DNA of 64,000 nucleotides from Rhizobium sp. SL86 (GTDB lineage Bacteria; Pseudomonadota; Alphaproteobacteria; Rhizobiales; Rhizobiaceae): NCBI RefSeq assembly GCF_026672545.1, contig NZ_JAPPRJ010000008.1, positions 1 to 64,000 of the forward strand, read 5' to 3'. Shown piece by piece: positions 25,283 to 33,556 of this stretch (position 1 is its first letter; each line of letters starts with the position of its first letter). The notes under the pieces were generated by a model. It saw only the letters and a program-made list of their open reading frames with translations, ran no database searches and was not told where the DNA came from. The position numbers and the translations under genes were made by a program.

Positions 25283-26471
25283 TGTCCGAGCCCTCCGTAG
25301 CGGCGGCCAGATACGCGGCCAATGCCGCGCGGTAGATTTTCGGCGCGTGCCATTTCGGATCGAAGATGACTGTATCAGGGCCGGGGTAGTTCTTGACGAA
25401 ATACTCCGCGAACTGTTCGAAACCAGGGGATGCCGTGCCTACCGGCAGCTGCCCGGTAACCGGCACGGCATCCTTGCCATCGCACTCCGCTGTCCGGATC
25501 TGGTTACCGGGAGGCGTTGGCATTTCGTCATAATCCGCCAGCCAATTGGCTATGCGGGTCAATGCTACCGAAAAATCATGATCCGGCATGCCGTGAAGCA
25601 GCGCGCGTGCCTCTGCCGCGCTGATGGTGAGTACGGCCAAATTAGTTGCTGGATCGGGAGTTTCCGCGTACTCAACACGCGAGGGTTCCGGCTCTTGGCT
25701 CTGCAATCCGGACGGCAACGAGGCCGGGGTAACTTGGAAATAGCCCTGGCCTCCCTCACTATGCGATGTCGCCGCCGCCAGTTCGGCATTCTGCCAGGCG
25801 AACAGCAGCCGCTCGATGATCTGCTCTCGCGCATCGTCGTCCATATCGCCTTCACCATCGTAGACGTTCATGGCGGTGTGGATCAGGTCCTGGTCGTTCG
25901 GCAGCCATTCCTTGTTGCGCTGGATACCCTTGAAGCCAGTCCAATCCAGGGCCTGCTTCGTTTGAAACGACGGTCCAGCGCGGAAGGCCTCATAAGCCCT
26001 TTTGGTGTAGTCAGCTTGGGCGGCTTCACGTGCGGCGTGTTGGGTTTTGATGCCATCGATATGCATCATGCAATCCGCGCCCGGATAGGACAGCGTCCAG
26101 TCCCCTTCCGTCCCACTGATGCTGTAAAAACGGGTGATCCCAAATGCGCCCGCGTAGACGGCAGGGCCAACGGATGATTTCCCGCGAACGATCCACTGCA
26201 GCGGTTTCACGGACTGAAGGGATGCCGTGCCTACCGGCAGCTGCGCCGACAGGCCGAGCTTGTCGGCTTTCCAGAGGTTCCACAAAATGGCAATCGCTTT
26301 GCCATCCGTCTTGTTGCGGTAATAGCCCGTGTCTCCATGGCTGCACTGCGTGAGGTCGCAATACATGCCGTCAATGAAGTGATGGCCTTCCGCAGCCAAG
26401 GGCTCCTCGGTCACCTTGTCCGCGAGTTTGGTCAGCGTTGCCCACTCGGAGCGTGCGATCTCGTCCCTCAT
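25275..26471 (-). CDS. 398-aa early phage protein with internal 26-bp direct repeat
   Basis: This modular protein has aromatic and charged blocks in the N-terminal half (YRNKTDGKAIAILWNLWKAD) and an acidic middle part (NVYDGEGDMDDDAREQIIER), with a C-terminal part carrying FAEYFVKNYPGPDTVIF. The octapeptide QLPVGTAS occurs twice, encoded by an identical 26-bp DNA repeat at 25427-25452 and 26219-26244 in the same frame, 792 bp apart. The structure resembles assorted accessory proteins in phage early regions (Ea22-type position). Its function is unknown. Confidence 0.6.
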   Translation of the reverse strand: MRDEIARSEWATLTKLADKVTEEPLAAEGHHFIDGMYCDLTQCSHGDTGYYRNKTDGKAIAILWNLWKADKLGLSAQLPVGTASLQSVKPLQWIVRGKSSVGPAVYAGAFGITRFYSISGTEGDWTLSYPGADCMMHIDGIKTQHAAREAAQADYTKRAYEAFRAGPSFQTKQALDWTGFKGIQRNKEWLPNDQDLIHTAMNVYDGEGDMDDDAREQIIERLLFAWQNAELAAATSHSEGGQGYFQVTPASLPSGLQSQEPEPSRVEYAETPDPATNLAVLTISAAEARALLHGMPDHDFSVALTRIANWLADYDEMPTPPGNQIRTAECDGKDAVPVTGQLPVGTASPGFEQFAEYFVKNYPGPDTVIFDPKWHAPKIYRAALAAYLAAATEGSDNG

Positions 26472-26782
26472 ACCGCACCTGCCTTCCGGTCGGTCTGGAG
26501 TTCACGCCCCTTGTGCTGTGGCCGTCCGGGGAGCGGGTAGTGCAGCTCGACGCCAAAGGTTTGCACCGCATCCAGCGCCGCCGTTGCCCGGCGGCGGTAG
26601 CCGTCATGGCAGTGGGCATTGTCGGGATTGGCCCAGGTGTCGCGCTCGCGGCCGATGTTGTCGCCAAAGTCCCGGCGCCCCTCGGCGTCCATCTTCTCGA
26701 TTGTCTGGAGCGTCAGCGTCTCCTCGTAATCGAAGAGCGCGATGGCGACGGCCTCGACCAGCTTGTCAGGATATGTTTCCAT
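26468..26782 (-). CDS. Small early phage protein, unknown
   Basis: This 104-aa acidic/helical protein (METYPDKLVEAVAIALFDYE...) overlaps the 398-aa gene by four bases. Its start lies 11 bp after the DUF3164 stop. No family was recognised. Confidence 0.5.
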   Translation of the reverse strand: METYPDKLVEAVAIALFDYEETLTLQTIEKMDAEGRRDFGDNIGRERDTWANPDNAHCHDGYRRRATAALDAVQTFGVELHYPLPGRPQHKGRELQTDRKAGAV

Positions 26783-26793
26783 CTCTCCCTCCC

Positions 26794-27450
26794 TCAGGCC
26801 TTGGCGAGATCGATGGTGACGGCCTGCCACTGGCCGTCCGGCTTTTCGCGGGTGTAGAACCGCACATATTCCTTCGAGCCGGTCACCCGCATCGCATCGC
26901 GGATGGCATCCATGGCCCGCACCCACCGCTCGTCCTCGATCGAGTGGCGCAGCAGCATGAAGATCTTTGCCCGGTTGATCTTGCCTTCCTTGTCTGTGTC
27001 GAAGGCATCGGAAACGAGCGCCTGGATCTCCGGCCGGCTGTCGGCCGACCATTCGTTCAGGCATTCGTCCACCAGCTTCTTGGCAATCTGCAGCTCCGGC
27101 CCGAAATCGATCAGCTCGGCCACCTGCACCTGCACCTTCATCAGGCCGTCGAAGGTCTGATAGGTGCGGTTCCCTTTCGCGCCGCCGATCTTGGCGCCGT
27201 ATTCCTGGGCGAGCAGGGCGTCGAAGGTGCCGAGATCCACCATCGTGTGATCCCGGAACCGGGCGATCTGCTGGTTGAGATCGAGCGCGAATGCCATGAT
27301 CTTGCGCACGGTCTCGTCTTCCAGCTTGTGCTGCGGCTTCACCATTTCCAGCGGCACCAGGCTGCCCTTGGCGTCCGGAATGTATTGGCGACCGTTGATG
27401 ACGATGACGCCATCGGTGCGGTCGGTCTGTTCGATGATCACGGCTTCCAT
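26794..27450 (-). CDS. DUF3164 phage protein (Mu early type)
   Basis: This 218-aa protein contains INGRQYIPDAKGSLVPLEMV and LDLNQQIARFRDHTMVDL, the DUF3164 core. Proteins of this type lie between B and GemA in many Mu relatives, and some are mis-annotated as transporters. The start at 27450 (MEAVIIEQTDRTDGV) is preferred because of a 4-bp distance from the upstream stop. The role is unknown. Confidence 0.8.
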   Translation of the reverse strand: MEAVIIEQTDRTDGVIVINGRQYIPDAKGSLVPLEMVKPQHKLEDETVRKIMAFALDLNQQIARFRDHTMVDLGTFDALLAQEYGAKIGGAKGNRTYQTFDGLMKVQVQVAELIDFGPELQIAKKLVDECLNEWSADSRPEIQALVSDAFDTDKEGKINRAKIFMLLRHSIEDERWVRAMDAIRDAMRVTGSKEYVRFYTREKPDGQWQAVTIDLAKA

Positions 27451-27454
27451 GGGA

Positions 27455-27739
27455 TCAATCCTTCTTGTCCAGGATGTAGGCTTTGCGCACGCCCTTGATG
27501 GCACTCATGAGTGCCTCATGGGCGGCCGGTTCGCCGACGGTGTGTTTGACGCGTTCCAGGTGATCGAGCGCGGAGACGACGCGCTCGAGAGAGTTTTTGA
27601 GGGCCGCATTGGTCGGCCGCATTTTGAGACGTGGAGCCGCCTTCTTGATCAGCGCCTGATGGATTTCCGGCGTGACCGCATTGACGATCCGGTCGAGCGG
27701 GATGCGGACTTCGGCGAGCACAATCAGATCGTCATTCAT
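27455..27739 (-). CDS. Small early phage protein, unknown
   Basis: This 94-aa protein is helical, with a basic middle (KKAAPRLKMRPTNAALKNSL). It is coupled to its upstream neighbour by ATGA. No family was recognised. Confidence 0.45.
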   Translation of the reverse strand: MNDDLIVLAEVRIPLDRIVNAVTPEIHQALIKKAAPRLKMRPTNAALKNSLERVVSALDHLERVKHTVGEPAAHEALMSAIKGVRKAYILDKKD

Positions 27740-28047
27740 GCTGCGTCACCTCCGGAAGGGTCGGGATTGACGATGACGGTCCGGCGCGCGGCCCTACGCT
27801 GGAAGGGCACGATCTCGCCCGTCCGGCCATCAAGAACCGGCGCTGTCCGCCGTGGCTTCAGGAAAGCCAACCGCTGTTCCAGCAGCCGGTTGTCCTCTTC
27901 CAGCTCGATGCCGAGCGCGCGGATGGTGTTGAGGGCCTTAACCAGGGACTGCACCTGATCGGCATTCATCCGGCACCCGCTCTTCTGGTGCGGCGCGAAC
28001 AGATCAGCGATCGTCTTGGTGTACTGGGAGATTTTCAGATCCGTCAT
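27736..28047 (-). CDS. Small early phage protein, unknown
   Basis: This 103-aa protein has an N-terminal helical half (VQSLVKALNTIRALGIELEE) and a basic, proline-containing C-terminus (PFQRRAARRTVIV). It is coupled by ATGA on both sides. Its function is unknown. Confidence 0.45.
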   Translation of the reverse strand: MTDLKISQYTKTIADLFAPHQKSGCRMNADQVQSLVKALNTIRALGIELEEDNRLLEQRLAFLKPRRTAPVLDGRTGEIVPFQRRAARRTVIVNPDPSGGDAA

Positions 28048-28331
28048 GACCGGCCTCCCTTCGAAAAGTCGGGCCGCAGGATCTTGCCCTTGGCATCGGC
28101 AATCATGTCTTCGAGGTGGTTGGTGGCGGCCTCCTCCATGAGGCCCTTTCGTTTCGCGTCCTCGAAGATGTCGCGGAAGATCGACAGCTCACGCTCCGCC
28201 TTTTGCACGCTCACAGCGATCGCGCTGATCAAGGCACTTGTCTGATGGATCTCCTCGACGGGCACGTCCGCATTGCGGCTTTTGAAGTCGGAGGCGATGG
28301 CCTCCAGTTCCGTGGCGAGACTGAGCGTCAT
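28044..28331 (-). CDS. Small early phage protein, unknown
   Basis: This 95-aa helical protein (TELEAIASDFKSRNADVP...) directly follows B with a four-base overlap. Such position-specific small genes lie downstream of B in many transposable phages. No family was recognised. Confidence 0.5.
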   Translation of the reverse strand: MTLSLATELEAIASDFKSRNADVPVEEIHQTSALISAIAVSVQKAERELSIFRDIFEDAKRKGLMEEAATNHLEDMIADAKGKILRPDFSKGGRS

Positions 28332-29353
28332 GCGATGTCTCCCAGGTCACGGTTCTTCCAGGCATCGCGCAGCAAGCCGAGCGTGATGTCCTCGCCGCTG
28401 GACAGGCCGGAAATCAATGCCGCCTTGATGGTCCGGTCGATATTGCGCAGCGCGCCCGGCTTCTGGGCAATGACCTTGAGGAACTTGACGCAGTCCTCGT
28501 CCGAAATCCCCCAGGCGGAGATCAGCATTTCCGCGCCAAGCTGCGGGTTGTTCTCCCGCTTCAGACGCCGGTCGAAACGGGTGGCGACCTGGGCACGGCT
28601 CATGACGGATTTGCTGCGATCGAGAAAAAAGGAGGTGGCGGTGTCCTCGTTGCCGAGCAGCGCCAGACCGCAATTGTTGATGTCAACGAAGTGCCGCAGC
28701 TGGTTGATCGCGTCCGGTACCAGGTTTTGCGCCTCATCGACGATGAGGAGCGAGCCTTCGCCGATCCGCTGCAGCTTGCGGCCGATCGTGCGCACAAGTC
28801 GGGTCGGGTTGTGCTCGGTCACCTGCAGCTCCTCGGCGACATCGACGAGGATGCCGTGGATCGTCTTGGTGTGCGGGCTCGCCGTCACCATGAAGACATG
28901 CGGCCGGTAATCGCGGAAATGCTTGGCCGCCGTCGTCTTGCCGGCGCCGGAAGGCAGGGTCACCATCACCATGCCGGCGCTGATCTGGGCAAAGAGCAGC
29001 GTCTTGATCACATCCTCGCCAGTGGGTGTTTTGAGGTAACGGGGAGAGACCGGCAGCGTGGCGGCAATCCGCGTGCTTTCTTCCAGATTGTCCAGCCAGG
29101 CGCTGATCTGGTCGTTGAGGTTCGACAGCACCCCGGCATAGTTGCCGGTCGTCCATTGGCTGAAGGTGGCTTCCGCCATGCCGGCGCGGCGCCGCACCTC
29201 CGCCTTCGACCAGCCGTTCAGCTTCGAAAGTTCGATGACGGAGCCGAGCAGCTTGCGCCAGCGGTCCACTTCCACCGGCAGGTGCTTGACCATGAACTCG
29301 GTGCTGGGCTGCGGTATGGTCCAGGCGCCGGTTGTGTTGATCGGAGTTTTCAT
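28328..29353 (-). CDS. MuB-like transposition ATPase
   Basis: This 341-aa AAA+ protein has an N-terminal helix-turn-helix (residues 44-75, KLNGWSKAEVRRRAGMAEAT), Walker A at 133-141 (LPSGAGKTT), Walker B at 202-209 (LLIVDEAQ) and an arginine-finger region (TRFDRRLKRENN). It captures target DNA and activates transposase in the Mu system. It lies directly downstream of the transposase gene after a 118-bp gap holding an antisense-oriented terminator. The reading frame is intact. Confidence 0.95.
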   Translation of the reverse strand: MKTPINTTGAWTIPQPSTEFMVKHLPVEVDRWRKLLGSVIELSKLNGWSKAEVRRRAGMAEATFSQWTTGNYAGVLSNLNDQISAWLDNLEESTRIAATLPVSPRYLKTPTGEDVIKTLLFAQISAGMVMVTLPSGAGKTTAAKHFRDYRPHVFMVTASPHTKTIHGILVDVAEELQVTEHNPTRLVRTIGRKLQRIGEGSLLIVDEAQNLVPDAINQLRHFVDINNCGLALLGNEDTATSFFLDRSKSVMSRAQVATRFDRRLKRENNPQLGAEMLISAWGISDEDCVKFLKVIAQKPGALRNIDRTIKAALISGLSSGEDITLGLLRDAWKNRDLGDIA

Positions 29354-29385
29354 TTAGAAGGTTCCTTGGTTCTTATGTTTTGGCA

Positions 29386-29413
29386 GGCTTTCGGGCCTGC
29401 CTTTCTTTTTTGG
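29386..29413 (+). terminator. Plus-strand intrinsic terminator between transposase and B genes
   Basis: GGCAGGC, TTTCGG, GCCTGCC forms a 7-bp stem and is followed on the plus strand by TTTCTTTTTT. On the minus strand the arm is followed by AAAACA, so it is not a terminator for the phage operon. It would stop transcription running against the operon. Confidence 0.75.
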
Positions 29414-29471
29414 GGAACCGTACGCACTACAAATCGGCCCCTGATGAGCCCGAGCAGAAACACGCTTCGGG

Positions 29472-31430
29472 CTATTCCCGGTTGGGGAACAGGATGATGT
29501 CGGCATCGCCCATCAGGCGTTCGATGCCGGCATTGAACTTGTCGTCGAAGCTTTCCGCCTCCTCCGTCTCAGACGGCTCGATCTTCGGCAGGGCAGCCGA
29601 TCGCGTGACCAGCCGTGTCACGGTCGGCCCCTTCGGCGGCTTGGCGGGCTTCATCTTCTCGGCCTTGGCCATCAGATCCTTGAGATCGAGATCCGTGAGA
29701 CGTTTTGCGGCCATCTTCTGGGCCATCTGCGCACGCTTGCCGTCGCTCTCGGCGCGGGCCCGTTCACGGGCTGCGGCCTGGCAATCGAAGCCGACCTTGG
29801 CGATGCAATCGGCCTCGCCGAGGAAACGTCCTTCCGGATCGTAGACCTTGATGGCGCCATGCAGATCGGCCGGATCGAAGCGGGCGGCGACCTTGCGCCC
29901 GATCCATTGGGTGAGGAACGGCGCGTGGTAGCGGTTGCCAAACAGGTGGATGGCGCCGTCCGGCTTGCGGGCCGTGACCTTCTCCGCTGCCAGCATCCAG
30001 AGCGAACGCTGGGCAGGGCTGGCAAAGCGCACGAACTGGCCGTGGGTCTCCATGCTCGCCTCAAACACCTGGTCGAAGCTGCGGCCCTTGGCGGTCTCCG
30101 TCTTGCGGCCGGTGCGGGCATTGTGTTCCGCCACCTGGGCGGCCACATGCGCTTCCAGTTCCGCCACCGGAATGGCGCGTTGATTGTAATTCTCCGGCTT
30201 GTGCTGGGTGCTGCGCCCGGTATAGGCGCCGGCCATGGCGGGATGTTTGGAGATGTTTTCCGCCAGATCGCCCCAGGCCCGCTCGATCGGCTTCGACTGG
30301 CCCCGACGCGGTTTCACGAAGCGCCCGTCGATGCCGAGCGTCTTCAGAAGGCCGGCGACTTCATCCTCCGTGATCTTGAAACGGTGGCGGGATTTGGCAC
30401 CGCCAGAAATCTTCTTGCTGGCGAAGGCCTTGCCGTTGTCCATGTAGAGCCGTTCGGGGATGCCGTACTGCTCGACCATGTTGCCGATGACGGTGCGCAC
30501 CGCCTCCCAGGTCTCCGCCTCGGTCAGCACCCAGGACAGGATCTTGCGGGAGTAGAGGCACTGTGTGCCGACCAGATAGAGGCGTCCCTGCCGTCCGTCT
30601 TCAAACTGGACATGCAGGTCGAGCTTGTGACCATCGGTGTTGACGTACTGCATGGCATGCAGATGCGCGACGCTGCGTTGCTGGGCCGGGATGAGCTTGC
30701 GGGCCTCCTCCTTGCCCTTGCGGGCCATAATCTGCACCGCCTTCGGGATCTTTACGCTCATGTGCCGGCGCAGGGTCCGTTCGTGCGGGATCGGCGCCCA
30801 GCCATTCGCTTCCGCCACCGCCTTCATCCGACGATAGCAGGCCGAAAATGCCGAACCTTCGGGCCGTAGGAAATCGGAGACCAGCACGTCCCAGGCCATC
30901 GGGTGCACGTCTGCCGTCTCGGTCACCACGCCGAGCGCCTTCTTCGAGGTCGAGGGCGCCAGCGCTGCAATCCAGTCCTGCCGCGCATGACCTTCGGTCA
31001 GGCCGCGCCATTCGTGATAGGTCGATCGGGCAACGCCGTAGCGCCTGCGGATCTCCGCCATGGCCTGGGCGGATGTGGCGCCGTCGCGGATCATCGTCTC
31101 GACGGTAACAAGCACGGTCAGGCGGCGCTCGCATTCGGCCTTTTGCGCCGTCGTTAGGCGCTCAAAGACCTCCCAAAGCCCCTTCGAACGGTCCGTTTTC
31201 GGGGTTTGAGCCTCCATCATGAAGGCCAGCTTCTGCCGCGCGGCATCGGGCAGCAGCGCAATGTGGTACTCGTAAAGAATGCCGCCGTTTGCGCCGGTCA
31301 CTTTACGAAAACGCCTTTCGTCGGATCGCCATCCGTTTTTGATGGCAAAGTGGGAAAGGTTGGGAGCATCGACTGGCAGACCCGGCAGCTTCGCCTCGAC
31401 GAGATCCTTGACGGAAAACCACTCTTTCAT
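29472..31430 (-). CDS. MuA-like transposase
   Basis: This 652-aa DDE transposase has an N-terminal DNA-binding region (residues 1-150), an internal site-binding domain near 176-245 (HPMAWDVLVSDFLRPEGSAF then SACYRRMKAVAEANGW), and a catalytic core with D266 (VNTDGHK), D331 (YMDNGKAF) and E383 (SKPIERAW). These spacings are close to those of MuA (269, 336, 392). The C-terminal region is basic, for MuB contact. It performs strand cutting and transfer in integration and replicative transposition. The start overlaps the 66-aa gene upstream. Confidence 0.96.
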   Translation of the reverse strand: MKEWFSVKDLVEAKLPGLPVDAPNLSHFAIKNGWRSDERRFRKVTGANGGILYEYHIALLPDAARQKLAFMMEAQTPKTDRSKGLWEVFERLTTAQKAECERRLTVLVTVETMIRDGATSAQAMAEIRRRYGVARSTYHEWRGLTEGHARQDWIAALAPSTSKKALGVVTETADVHPMAWDVLVSDFLRPEGSAFSACYRRMKAVAEANGWAPIPHERTLRRHMSVKIPKAVQIMARKGKEEARKLIPAQQRSVAHLHAMQYVNTDGHKLDLHVQFEDGRQGRLYLVGTQCLYSRKILSWVLTEAETWEAVRTVIGNMVEQYGIPERLYMDNGKAFASKKISGGAKSRHRFKITEDEVAGLLKTLGIDGRFVKPRRGQSKPIERAWGDLAENISKHPAMAGAYTGRSTQHKPENYNQRAIPVAELEAHVAAQVAEHNARTGRKTETAKGRSFDQVFEASMETHGQFVRFASPAQRSLWMLAAEKVTARKPDGAIHLFGNRYHAPFLTQWIGRKVAARFDPADLHGAIKVYDPEGRFLGEADCIAKVGFDCQAAARERARAESDGKRAQMAQKMAAKRLTDLDLKDLMAKAEKMKPAKPPKGPTVTRLVTRSAALPKIEPSETEEAESFDDKFNAGIERLMGDADIILFPNRE

Positions 31431-31627
31431 GGGCGGCTTCCCTTCTTCGCCTCGATCACGGCACGGATCTCCGCTTCGTGCCGCTGCACCAGGCGAAGTG
31501 TCAGCGCCACCGCCTGCAGCTGGTCGATCAGCAACGCCCGCTGCGGATTGCTGGACGCCACGATCGGAAACTTGCCCGATGTGATGGCGTCGATCGCGGC
31601 GATCTGGCTGGCAAGCGAGACCTTCAT
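31427..31627 (-). CDS. Small early phage protein, unknown
   Basis: This 66-aa helical protein (MKVSLASQIAAIDAITSGKF...) lies between the transposase and the transposase-domain-like gene and overlaps both by four bases. No known family was seen; the strict coupling suggests it works with the transposition genes. Confidence 0.5.
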   Translation of the reverse strand: MKVSLASQIAAIDAITSGKFPIVASSNPQRALLIDQLQAVALTLRLVQRHEAEIRAVIEAKKGSRP

Positions 31628-31644
31628 GACCGCTCTCCCCTCGG
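31624..31644. repeat. 21-bp direct repeat, copy 1 (end of the domain copy gene)
   Basis: TCATGACCGCTCTCCCCTCG plus one G occurs here and at 31878-31898, flanking the domain-copy gene. Both encode the C-terminal PRGERS and the next start codon, so the gene junction is duplicated. Confidence 0.85.
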
Positions 31645-31881
31645 GCGACGGAGGATGCGGGCTCCCGCTACGCGCGCCTGCAACTGCGCCACCATGGGCA
31701 GTTCCTGATTGAGGCGTCGACGGAGTGAGCGTTCCGGCGGAATTGGCGACCAGTCATTTATGTCTGCCAATCTCAACAGGCGGCGGTAGCAAGAGGAAAA
31801 GCTCGGAGCCTCAAGCCGAAGGTAATCCAGAAGAAGCGCTTTCCACGCTTCGGGATGGCACTCTGCTCGTTGTGCGATCAT
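31624..31881 (-). CDS. Stand-alone copy of the MuA-type internal DNA-binding domain
   Basis: This 85-aa protein aligns over about 68 residues with residues 176-243 of the transposase in this same phage. Shared blocks are AW..L..D.LR.E...FS.CYRR, A..N.W.PIP.ER.LRR. No catalytic domain is present. Its ATGA overlaps both neighbours, and the upstream junction DNA repeats at its other end. It could bind transposase sites and compete with, or assist, the transposase; this is inference from similarity. Confidence 0.75.
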   Translation of the reverse strand: MIAQRAECHPEAWKALLLDYLRLEAPSFSSCYRRLLRLADINDWSPIPPERSLRRRLNQELPMVAQLQARVAGARILRRPRGERS

Positions 31882-31898
31882 GACCGCTCTCCCCTCGG
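31878..31898. repeat. 21-bp direct repeat, copy 2 (start of the domain copy gene)
   Basis: This is identical to the copy at 31624-31644, 254 bp away, and marks the boundary of a possibly inserted or duplicated gene cassette. Confidence 0.85.
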
Positions 31899-32342
31899 AC
31901 GAACCGAGACCGGACGCGCCTTCAGAAGGCGAATGTGGTCGGAGAGCGCCTTTTGCTCCTGTTGCAGGCGGGCAATCTCCGCAAGCCGTGGCTCGTCGCC
32001 CTGCAACAGGGTCAGGCCATCTTCGGAAACGACACTGTCCCAAAGCCAGACCGCACCGGTGGCGCGGACAAAAGCCTTGAACCGGACAAGGCTCACGTCG
32101 TGGCCTGTCTTGCTCTCGGCTGTGTAGGCGTCGAGCGCACCCTTGGAGACGCTGGCAAGGCCGAGATATTGCGCCATGCGCGCCGCAATCACCGGCCTGT
32201 CATAGGGGCATTCGCGAATGGCCCGCGCCATGTCGCGCTTCAGGCGGGCGCGGAACCGGTCGAGATCGATGCGCTCGACGGCGGAGCGCGCTTCGAACAC
32301 CGGAACCTGGAAGAAATCAAGCTGTGACGGATCGCGCTTCAT
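31878..32342 (-). CDS. Early phage protein, unknown
   Basis: This 154-aa protein (MKRDPSQLDFFQVPVFEARS...) has a helical middle (ARLKRDMARAIRECPYDRPV) followed by LGLASVSKGALDAY, which looks like a DNA-binding helix-turn-helix. It overlaps the ParB-like gene by ATGA. Similar proteins occur in Mu-like phages of alphaproteobacteria; the function is unknown. Confidence 0.55.
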   Translation of the reverse strand: MKRDPSQLDFFQVPVFEARSAVERIDLDRFRARLKRDMARAIRECPYDRPVIAARMAQYLGLASVSKGALDAYTAESKTGHDVSLVRFKAFVRATGAVWLWDSVVSEDGLTLLQGDEPRLAEIARLQQEQKALSDHIRLLKARPVSVRPRGERS

Positions 32343-33184
32343 TGTGCGGCCTCCAGGAAGCCGAGGTCACGCTTTTCGCCGATATGCTCGACGATGCGGG
32401 CAAGGGTGTCGTCGTCGGCTTTCTCGACTAGCGCCACCATCTTGCGGAAGATCTCGTCCTGCAGGATGGCGGCATCCGGCGCGGCCTTCGGCTTCAGCCA
32501 GCCCCAGATAGTTTTGAGATCCGCGCCCTCGCGTAAGCCCGCCGCCACGCGGGCCTGATCGTCGGCTGGCAGTTTGGCGAGTTTCAGCAATGCTTTCTGG
32601 TCATTCTCGGCAGGCGTGCCGCGCACTGCCGTGCGAAGGGCAGGGGTGAGCTTTTGGCCGATCTTGGTCACATTAAAATATGTGGCCCTGCCAAAACCGA
32701 GCCGTTCCTGAACCTGCTCGGACAGCTCCCGGCCAGGCGCGAATATCGAAGTACAATCGTTGGACTTCGGGAGCTTGTTGCCGATCTTGAGGTTCCGCGT
32801 GCGATCGATCTTGCCGAACTTCTCCTCGTAGATCTCGCGGAATTTCAGCACGAAAAGTGCTCGATCGAGCGGGTTCAACTCGTTGCGATAGATGTTTTCG
32901 GAAAGCTCAATGAGTTGCGCCTCGACGGCGTCGGCGGAAACGACGATGACATCGATCTCTTCCCAGCCATTCAGCTGCGCACCGCGCAACCGGTGGCCAC
33001 CGGCCACCAGGGTCAGCGGGGTCTTGCCACCATTGGCGGCGGGCGTCGAACGCACGGTGATCGGGTTAATCAAGCCGCGATCCATCATGGAGGCGGCAAT
33101 CGCGGCGGCATGATCCTCGTCGATCGGGCGGGCGCGTTCGCCAACCAGGATCGAGGCAATCGGAACACTCTTGAACGTCGCCAT
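32339..33184 (-). CDS. ParB-like nuclease-domain protein
   Basis: This 281-aa protein has an N-terminal ParB/Sulfiredoxin-type domain (residues 10-110: SILVGERARPIDEDHAAAIA, LVAGGHRLRGAQLNGW, ELSENIYRNELNPLDRALF) and a helix-turn-helix region (residues 140-200). Such proteins bind DNA clamp-like and may regulate replication or repression. Its position upstream of the transposase in a Mu-like genome is interesting. It is coupled to the DnaA-like HTH gene at its start. Confidence 0.85.
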   Translation of the reverse strand: MATFKSVPIASILVGERARPIDEDHAAAIAASMMDRGLINPITVRSTPAANGGKTPLTLVAGGHRLRGAQLNGWEEIDVIVVSADAVEAQLIELSENIYRNELNPLDRALFVLKFREIYEEKFGKIDRTRNLKIGNKLPKSNDCTSIFAPGRELSEQVQERLGFGRATYFNVTKIGQKLTPALRTAVRGTPAENDQKALLKLAKLPADDQARVAAGLREGADLKTIWGWLKPKAAPDAAILQDEIFRKMVALVEKADDDTLARIVEHIGEKRDLGFLEAAQ

Positions 33185-33556
33185 TTAAGCCGCCTCCGCC
33201 TGGGCCGCAGCTGCTTCCAGCATCGACGCCATGAAGATCTCGTGGGCACGCATGGCCATCCGCTCATAGGCCCGGTCGAAACAACCTTCGTCGCGGCGGC
33301 AGCGCACCACGCGGTTCGCCTGCATCACCGACCAGCGGGCAACGCCGAGCAGCGCCACCAGCCGGCGGCGCGGCACGGTGAATTCCGAGTTCAGGATCGC
33401 AATCACGATCTGCCGGGCAAGCTTCGCATCGAACATGTCGCGCGGTGGATCGATGATATCGCGCATCGGGAGATGGTTGAAATGCGCCCGCACCGCCCGG
33501 AACGTGGCGTTGATCATCGCGCCCAGGCGCTCGTCTTCGCTGTAGGGGTTCGTCAT
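33185..33556 (-). CDS. DnaA-like helix-turn-helix protein
   Basis: This 123-aa protein ends in a DnaA domain IV-like helix-turn-helix (residues about 60-110): RRLVALLGVARWSVMQANRV and CRRDEGCFDRAYERMAMRAH. The start at 33556 (MTNPYSEDERLGAMINATF) overlaps the upstream stop. It could bind phage origin- or operator-like sites; no ATPase domain is present. Confidence 0.65.
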   Translation of the reverse strand: MTNPYSEDERLGAMINATFRAVRAHFNHLPMRDIIDPPRDMFDAKLARQIVIAILNSEFTVPRRRLVALLGVARWSVMQANRVVRCRRDEGCFDRAYERMAMRAHEIFMASMLEAAAAQAEAA

